DNA from: Bacteroidales bacterium
GTDB lineage: Bacteria > Bacteroidota > Bacteroidia > Bacteroidales > Paludibacteraceae
Assembly (NCBI GenBank): GCA_022783865.1
Contig: JALFYY010000013.1
Location: forward strand, 1 to 64,000
DNA: 64,000 nucleotides
Direction: 5' to 3'
The translations under genes and the position numbers were made by a program. How positions within the stretch are numbered: position 1 is the first letter of the stretch; each line of letters starts with the position of its first letter. Shown one piece after another: positions 59,486 through 64,000 of the stretch. The notes under the pieces are model-generated. The model was not told the origin of the DNA. It saw nothing but the letters and a program-made list of their open reading frames with translations, and searched no databases.

Positions 59486-60381
59486 TGATGACGGTTGGCA
59501 GGGTGGTATTTGAGTATGGCTTGGCGCAAGTCTTGGATATCTATATGGGTATAGATTTCCGTCGTAGTGATGCTCTCGTGCCCGAGCAGTTGTTGGATTA
59601 CTCTGAGGTCGGCGCCGTTCTGCAGAAGGTGGGTGGCAAAACTGTGGCGCAATGTGTGCGGCGATATCTGTTTCTGGATACCGGCTTCCCGTGCCAGGGT
59701 CTTGGTGATATGGAAAATCATCGAGCGGGTCAGTTGTCTGCCGTAATGGTTCAGAAAGGCGATATCCACATACTCGGGTTTGATATCCAATTGATTTCTG
59801 TCTTGCAGCCAGTAGCCGAATTGTTTCATCGCTTCGGGCGAGATAGGTACTAAGCGTTGTTTGCTCCCTTTGCCCTCAACGAGCATATAACCTTCTTTCT
59901 GATAGATGTTCGAGAGTTTGAGGTTGACCAGTTCGCTTACGCGCAGCCCGCTGCCGTACAGCATTTCGATGATGGCTCGGTTGCGGTGCCCTTGCGCCGT
60001 GCTCATATCGATCTGTGCTATCATGTCGTCTATTTCCTCTACGGTCAGCACTGACGGCAGGCTGTAGTCCTGCTTGGGCATCTCTAACAGTTCTGACGGG
60101 TCGTTGTCGATATAGCGGGCATATACCAAAAAGCGGTAGAACGAGCGTACACCTGATAATATACGGGCTTGCGAACGGGGCTTGTTGGTGCTCTTGAACT
60201 GTTCGAACACGAAGGCTTGCAGGTCATCGAAAGTGGCGTCTTTAGGTTCTTTGCCTATTATAAGGAAATAGTCACGCAACTTCGTGAGGTCCTGTTCGTA
60301 GCCTGAGATAGTGTTCTCCGACAGCGATTTCTCTAACTTCAGATACGTATGATATTCTTTGTATATAGGCTCTTGGCTCAT
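59482..60381 (-). CDS. xerD: tyrosine recombinase XerD
   Basis: 299 residues, the standard Xer length. All catalytic residues are visible: Arg147 (SGLRVSELVN), Lys171 (VEGKGSKQR), His242 and Arg245 (PHTLRHSFAT), His268 (LLGHESI) and Tyr277 (EIYTHI). It resolves chromosome dimers at dif. Context with lol, rbfA and lipoprotein genes is chromosomal, not integrative-element-like, so a housekeeping Xer is more likely than a phage or transposon integrase. XerC is not in this window. Confidence 0.92.
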   Translation of the reverse strand: MSQEPIYKEYHTYLKLEKSLSENTISGYEQDLTKLRDYFLIIGKEPKDATFDDLQAFVFEQFKSTNKPRSQARILSGVRSFYRFLVYARYIDNDPSELLEMPKQDYSLPSVLTVEEIDDMIAQIDMSTAQGHRNRAIIEMLYGSGLRVSELVNLKLSNIYQKEGYMLVEGKGSKQRLVPISPEAMKQFGYWLQDRNQLDIKPEYVDIAFLNHYGRQLTRSMIFHITKTLAREAGIQKQISPHTLRHSFATHLLQNGADLRVIQQLLGHESITTTEIYTHIDIQDLRQAILKYHPANRHQ

Positions 60382-60992
60382 TGTCGTGTAGGTAGTTGTT
60401 TCCGCTTTGCGGCTTTCAGTTGTCCTCCTGTATCGTCAGGGTCAGGCTGCCGCATATCATACATGGGTAATATGCCTCTGAACTGTGCAGCATACGTTTT
60501 GCCGCCCTCGGTCTTCATTCGAATATCTATCAAGGCGGAGTCGCCTTTGTATTGCAATGTGAATCCGCCTTCGGTGAGGATGGTGATACGGCTGATTTGT
60601 GAATCGACGATATCCAGCAGGTATGCCCCCGATACATTGCCTTCGTAATTCATACCGGGTAGGAAGGTGAGAGGTGCAGCAGTCGTATCACTCTTGTAGG
60701 TGGTAGCCGGCAAGAGAGTGTCTTTGGGCGGAAGGAAAATATCGGAGAGATAGAAATTGGTGCCTGTCCCTCGGATAACTCCCAAAGAGTCCAGACCCAA
60801 TTTGGGTGAGTAGAGGTCGAGTACCACCACGTTGCGGTCGATATCGTCTTCGGCATAATAGGCGCCGTAGAAGAAGGCATAGCCCGTATTGAACTCCGTA
60901 GCGGAGTTGAGTTCAGGATGATTGACGGTATTGTTGCAACCTGCCATGCCGAGCAGACTGCAGATAGAGAGAATATAGGCGATACGTTTCAT
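60378..60992 (-). CDS. lipoprotein with DUF4840-like layout
   Basis: 204 residues from MKRIAYILSICSLLGMAGCN, a lipoprotein signal with Cys19. The body is beta-rich (GYAFFYGAYYAEDDIDRNVV, FTLQYKGDSALIDIRMKTEG). I do not recognise the family with certainty; DUF4840-like is a guess from the general layout. The C-terminal tail is basic and low-complexity (KAAKRKQLPTRQ). Its ATG overlaps the stop of the lol permease (ATGA), and its stop overlaps the xerD start. Confidence 0.65.
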   Translation of the reverse strand: MKRIAYILSICSLLGMAGCNNTVNHPELNSATEFNTGYAFFYGAYYAEDDIDRNVVVLDLYSPKLGLDSLGVIRGTGTNFYLSDIFLPPKDTLLPATTYKSDTTAAPLTFLPGMNYEGNVSGAYLLDIVDSQISRITILTEGGFTLQYKGDSALIDIRMKTEGGKTYAAQFRGILPMYDMRQPDPDDTGGQLKAAKRKQLPTRQ

Positions 60993-62239
60993 ATCTTTTG
61001 TTTTAATTGTCGTGTCGGATACCATGCTGCTACGAAACCGAGCAACAGTACTACCGCAGCGATAATGAGGATGTCCAACGCCTGCACTTCTACCGGGTAG
61101 GCACTGATGATATAGTTAGTGCCGTTGCCCAATTTGAGCCAGCCGAAATGCTCCTGACCGAGACAGACAATCAATCCCAGTACCAAGCCGATAGCAGAAC
61201 CCAAGGCGGAGATGAGCCAACCCTCGAAAAGGAATACCTGCTGTATCTGTTTGGGCGTTGCGCCTAAGTTGCTCAGGGTGCGGATGTCCTCCTGTTTGTC
61301 AATCATCAGCATAGAGAGCGAACCGATAATGTTGAAAGAGGCAATCATCAGGATAAAGACCAATAGTAGCGCTGTCATAGCCTTCTCTATCTTCATGATG
61401 CGGAAGAAGTCTTCCTGTTGCTCATAGCGGTTGCGGACGACAAAGTCATCGCCCAATAGCGTGCTGATTTTCTTTTGTGCCTGTTTGGTATTGGTGCCTT
61501 TCTGCAGCGACAGCTCTACGGCTGTAGCTTCCGTTTCGTCGTATTCGAACAGTTCACGGGCTAAAGGCAGTGATACGAGCATATAGCTGTCGTCGTATTT
61601 CGTTTGGTTGACGGCAAAGACACCCGAAATGAACACCCCTGCCTGATTGAAACTCTTGTCGGGACGTAGCATGTTTACGCGTCCCGTACGCTTGGGGGCG
61701 TAGAGTTTGATACCCGATACGAAGTGCGCACCGATACCGATATTATTGGCAAGCCCTTGTCCGAAAACGGCTCTCTCGAAGGCTCTTTGGGGAGGTGCAC
61801 CGCTGCCGTCATCGAAATAGTCGCAGACCGAGAAACTGCCGTCCACGATGATAGAGTCGATGGCGGTCAGTTGTTCGAAATTGTCGTCCACACCTTTGAG
61901 CAGGGCAGGCACTTGTTTGTCGTTATAGATGATGAGTGCCGTTTCTTCGACGGTCTCCGAATAGACAGCCACTTCGTCCATTGTCCTGAGTTGGCGGAAT
62001 GCTTCTGTGTCGGTGCGGAATGTTTTGCCCGTTGCAGGAGTTATTTTCAGTTCGGGGTCGAAGGCGGAGAACATCTGCTCCACCAGACTGCCGAAGCCGT
62101 TCATCACTGATAGCACGCACACCAAAGCCATGGTCACTACGCACACGCCGGCGGCACTCACGCCCGATACGATGTTGATGGCATTGTGACTTTTTCTGGC
62201 AAACAGATAGCGCCATGCTATGCGCAGCGACGGGTTCAT
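60989..62239 (-). CDS. LolC/LolE-type ABC transporter permease
   Basis: 416 residues. An N-terminal membrane helix (INIVSGVSAAGVCVVTMALV), a large periplasmic MacB_PCD-like domain (about 40-260), and three C-terminal helices of the FtsX domain (MTALLLVFILMIASFNIIGS, ALGSAIGLVLGLIVCL, ILIIAAVVLLLGFVAAW). The N-terminal SLRIAWRYLFARKSHNAIN is the LolC/E signature. It would extract lipoproteins from the inner membrane with LolD, which is not in this window. It follows rbfA by 12 bp. Confidence 0.9.
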   Translation of the reverse strand: MNPSLRIAWRYLFARKSHNAINIVSGVSAAGVCVVTMALVCVLSVMNGFGSLVEQMFSAFDPELKITPATGKTFRTDTEAFRQLRTMDEVAVYSETVEETALIIYNDKQVPALLKGVDDNFEQLTAIDSIIVDGSFSVCDYFDDGSGAPPQRAFERAVFGQGLANNIGIGAHFVSGIKLYAPKRTGRVNMLRPDKSFNQAGVFISGVFAVNQTKYDDSYMLVSLPLARELFEYDETEATAVELSLQKGTNTKQAQKKISTLLGDDFVVRNRYEQQEDFFRIMKIEKAMTALLLVFILMIASFNIIGSLSMLMIDKQEDIRTLSNLGATPKQIQQVFLFEGWLISALGSAIGLVLGLIVCLGQEHFGWLKLGNGTNYIISAYPVEVQALDILIIAAVVLLLGFVAAWYPTRQLKQKI

Positions 62240-62251
62240 GCTCTTGCCGGC

Positions 62252-62587
62252 TTAGTGTTTGAGCAGTTCATCGATGTGCTCCATGCGCTCCATGGTCTCA
62301 TCGTTGTGGAATACGAGTTCCGGAATGATGCGCAGTTGATGGCGTTCGCGGTTGCCCATCTCGCCGCGTATCTTGCTTTTGTCGCTGTTCACTTTTTCCA
62401 ACACTGCCTCTTGCCGGTCTGTGGGGAAAATGCTCAGATAAACGTGTGCTATGCTTAAGTCGGGAGATATGCGCACTTCGCTCACCGAGATGAGTGTGCC
62501 GTGCAGACTGCGGGCATATTGCAGAAAGATGTCGCCCAGGTCCTTCTGTAGCAGACGGGCTATTTTTTGTTGTCGTGTTCCTTCCAT
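62252..62587 (-). CDS. rbfA: ribosome-binding factor A
   Basis: 111 residues. RQQKIARLLQKDLGDIFLQY, a KH-like fold, and VRISPDLSIAHVYLSIFP match RbfA, which matures the 16S 5' end of the 30S subunit. It is the first gene of rbfA-lol-lipoprotein-xerD-DUF5686. Minus-strand TAGATTTG at 62622-62629 is a possible -7 element, 35 bp upstream, without a good -33. Confidence 0.93.
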   Translation of the reverse strand: MEGTRQQKIARLLQKDLGDIFLQYARSLHGTLISVSEVRISPDLSIAHVYLSIFPTDRQEAVLEKVNSDKSKIRGEMGNRERHQLRIIPELVFHNDETMERMEHIDELLKH

Positions 62588-62644
62588 AATGGTATGTATT
62601 ATATGTAAATTGTCAGATTGTCAAATCTATATGTAGCAAAACAA

Positions 62645-62670
62645 GGGAAAGGAGACGTATCTCTTTTCCC
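62645..62670 (-). terminator. terminator after rpmH
   Basis: GGGAAAGGAGA (62645-62655) pairs with TCTCTTTTCCC (62660-62670) with one mismatch; on the minus strand TTGTTTTGC follows. Confidence 0.65.
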
Positions 62671-62735
62671 GGCTGTATTGTTTTTAGCGAATAGTTGATA
62701 CGGGGCAATCTGTCTCGTATCTGATATCCGATAAA

Positions 62736-62894
62736 TTAGAATTTGTGACGACCTTCGTCAGCTACGGTCAGTTTGGCACGACCTTTAGCGCGACGAGCAG
62801 CTAATACACGGCGACCATTAGCGGTAGCCATTCTTTCGCGGAAACCGTGTTTGTTACGTCTTTTGCGTTGTGAGGGTTGAAATGTTCTTTTCAT
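62736..62894 (-). CDS. rpmH: 50S ribosomal protein bL34 (absent from ORF track)
   Basis: 52 residues read directly on the minus strand: [20 protein letters not shown], then [18 protein letters not shown] and a short tail ending HKF. This is the conserved bL34 sequence. It was missed by the ORF track because it is under 60 residues. bL34 binds 23S rRNA. rnpA does not follow it; the next minus-strand gene is rbfA. A promoter lies 77 bp upstream and a terminator follows, so it is monocistronic. Confidence 0.97.
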   Translation of the reverse strand: MKRTFQPSQRKRRNKHGFRERMATANGRRVLAARRAKGRAKLTVADEGRHKF

Positions 62895-62970
62895 TGTTCA
62901 ATTCCTTTTAGTCCTTCTCCCGAAGGATGTGTTATTATCTCGTAATAGAGCCTTTTCTGAAAGGCGGGTG

Positions 62971-63002
62971 CAAAGGTACGGCAAAAAAATCAATCTCGCA
63001 AG
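62971..63002 (-). promoter_or_regulatory. promoter of rpmH
   Basis: Minus-strand CTTG (62999-63002), 20 nt, TACCTTTG (62971-62978). The ~75-nt leader holds a small hairpin TCCTTC/GAAGGA. Confidence 0.78.
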
Positions 63003-63063
63003 TCTTTCGCCAAAATAAAGAGTAAAAAATCTTCCGTTTGCCGCTCAAACCTGACTGTGCAAT

Positions 63064-63093
63064 GTAGAGACGGAGCGTGCTTTGTCTAAATTG
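63064..63093 (+). repeat. REP-like dispersed repeat (GTAGAGACGGAGCGT type)
   Basis: GTAGAGACGGAGCGTGCTTT and the following GTCTAAATTG match 34703-34732 with few changes. The nearby GGAGTTTCGCCTGCG also resembles GCGCTTCGCCTGCG at 34803-34816. Confidence 0.75.
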
Positions 63094-63316
63094 TCCGATA
63101 TGCGACAGCTGTCGGAGCGTGGGAGTTTCGCCTGCGTTGTGTTTTCATGTGCCCGTCATCTCCATGCTTTTCCTTTAGGGTGAAGGAAGCCCGGTGGGCT
63201 TCCGATAGAGAGCGCGCCGCATAACTCCTATGCGGCGAAAAAGCGAACGGGAGAACAAAGGGATAGCGTACGGATATTTGCTCCGTATCGTTGCTGTCGT
63301 ATTCCTCTTTCAGCGG

Positions 63317-63367
63317 TCGGCTTGATATCGGCTGAATCACCCACTAATCACCCACTAATCACCCACT
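63317..63367 (+). repeat. 51-bp intergenic repeat with a 3 x 11-bp array, second copy
   Basis: Same as 13629-13679 with one mismatch (GATATCGG for GATACCGG); three perfect AATCACCCACT units at 63335-63367. It lies between the divergent rpmH and M13 peptidase genes. Confidence 0.95.
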
Positions 63368-63450
63368 CTTGCAGGCTTATGGTTAGTTAACGGATAAGGT
63401 GAGGTGGCTTACTTTGTAGTATTCTGTCTTTTGTGTTTTGTCCTTATTCC

Positions 63451-63482
63451 TTTGCCCGATTGTCAAAGTTTTCGTATCTTTG
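63451..63482 (+). promoter_or_regulatory. promoter of the M13 peptidase gene
   Basis: TTTG (63451-63454), 20 nt, TATCTTTG (63475-63482); both elements perfect. Confidence 0.88.
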
Positions 63483-63524
63483 CAGTCTCAAACTGCGATA
63501 ATGCATTATGATACATACTAATCT

Positions 63525-64000
63525 ATGAAGAAGATTCAATCCTTATTCTTAATGGCACTAACGATTATGTCAGTAAGTTGCAAACATCAGCAAGACACCG
63601 GTATCCGCTTGGAGAACCTTGATACGACCGCTGTCGCACAAAACGATTTTTATCAGTACGCTTGTGGCGGATGGATGGCTCTGCATCCTCTCACAGCTGA
63701 ATACAGCCGCTTCGGCTCGTTCGACAAATTAGCGGAAGACAACCGCGAACAAATCAATGGCTTGATTGGCGAAATAGCCCAAACTGCTCATACCGCAGGC
63801 ACAGTGGAGCAGAAGATAGCCGACCTATATTCTTTGGCTATGGATACTGCACGACGCAATCAGGAAGGTATAGCACCTGTGATGCCCGTCCTCATGGAAA
63901 TCGAAGCGTTGCAAAGCCGTTCTGAACTCTCTGCCGCTTTGGGACGGAGCATGCATTATGGCATGTTTGCGGTATATGTGGACGCTGACGAAATGAACAG
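63525..64000 (+). CDS. M13 family metallopeptidase lipoprotein, 5' part (runs off right edge)
   Basis: 158 codons are visible from MKKIQSLFLMALTIMSVSC, a lipoprotein signal with Cys19. DFYQYACGGWM and EYSRFGSFDKLAEDNREQI are the N-terminal landmarks of M13 (neprilysin/PepO) endopeptidases. The zinc site HExxH lies beyond the window. It was not in the ORF track because no stop is reached. M13 enzymes cleave small peptides in the periplasm or at the surface. Confidence 0.9.
   Translation, partial: MKKIQSLFLMALTIMSVSCKHQQDTGIRLENLDTTAVAQNDFYQYACGGWMALHPLTAEYSRFGSFDKLAEDNREQINGLIGEIAQTAHTAGTVEQKIADLYSLAMDTARRNQEGIAPVMPVLMEIEALQSRSELSAALGRSMHYGMFAVYVDADEMN

Noticed and set aside
59482-60381. xerD as an integrase of a mobile element
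   Set aside because: Length, motifs and housekeeping neighbours fit chromosomal XerD; no att site, excisionase or cargo genes nearby.
63086-63340. 84-residue minus-strand ORF
   Set aside because: It spans dispersed repeats upstream of the M13 peptidase promoter and has no family features.

Overview
The window looks like a stretch of a Bacteroidales (Bacteroidota) chromosome. The evidence is direct. Most promoters have the Bacteroidota -33/-7 form (TTTG, about 20 nt, TAnnTTTG). Translation leaders are A-rich and mostly lack Shine-Dalgarno sites. Two surface proteins end in type IX secretion (T9SS) sorting domains, the T9SS gene porQ is present, and many envelope families (Porin_10, DUF5686, HU-CCDC81/SPOR, DUF2582) are typical of this phylum. 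I cannot name the genus.

Layout. 1-135: tail of an IS30-family element. 160-2490: acpP-fabF-rnc operon. 2600-4900: a small winged-helix gene convergent with an OmpA/TPR lipoprotein. 5080-5290: one copy of a dispersed repeat. 5426-13530: a cobalamin-riboswitch unit with two T9SS cargo proteins, one of 2097 residues. 13900-15530: rpsF-rpsR-rplI-rpmE. 15560-26750: a PnuC-like transporter, then minus-strand housekeeping and envelope genes (yraN, malQ, flippase-like, rnr, HdeD-like, DUF2147, ldcA, cca). 27000-34680: plus-strand units (HU/SPOR protein, gph and a lipoprotein; pyrE, SRPBCC, psd and deoC; a fused NfnAB-type flavoenzyme). 35000-37520: pepD and ansA. 37658: tRNA-Arg(UCU). 37890-50445: minus-strand units, namely trxA, porin-clpC, and the seven-gene run porQ-cmk-ispH-pfkA-nadB-Dabb-pectate lyase. 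50450-51700: a gene-poor zone with repeats and an IS982 remnant. 51700-62740: minus-strand units (marC to radical SAM; araC; rbfA-lol-lipoprotein-xerD-DUF5686). 62736-62894: rpmH, too short for the ORF track. 63525 to the end: the start of an M13 peptidase lipoprotein.

The genes are mostly core metabolism and envelope biogenesis. The accessory signal lies in three places: the B12-controlled surface-protein pair, the gene-poor island at 50.5-51.7 kb, and the intergenic repeats. The most unusual pattern is seven intergenic arrays built on a strict 11-bp period. They use different unit sequences, and some switch unit type within one array without losing phase. A second pattern is a nearly identical promoter, spacer included, shared by acpP, rpsF and the B12 riboswitch unit. 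A third is the pair of strong Shine-Dalgarno sites in the rpsF operon, in a lineage whose ribosomes normally mask the anti-SD.
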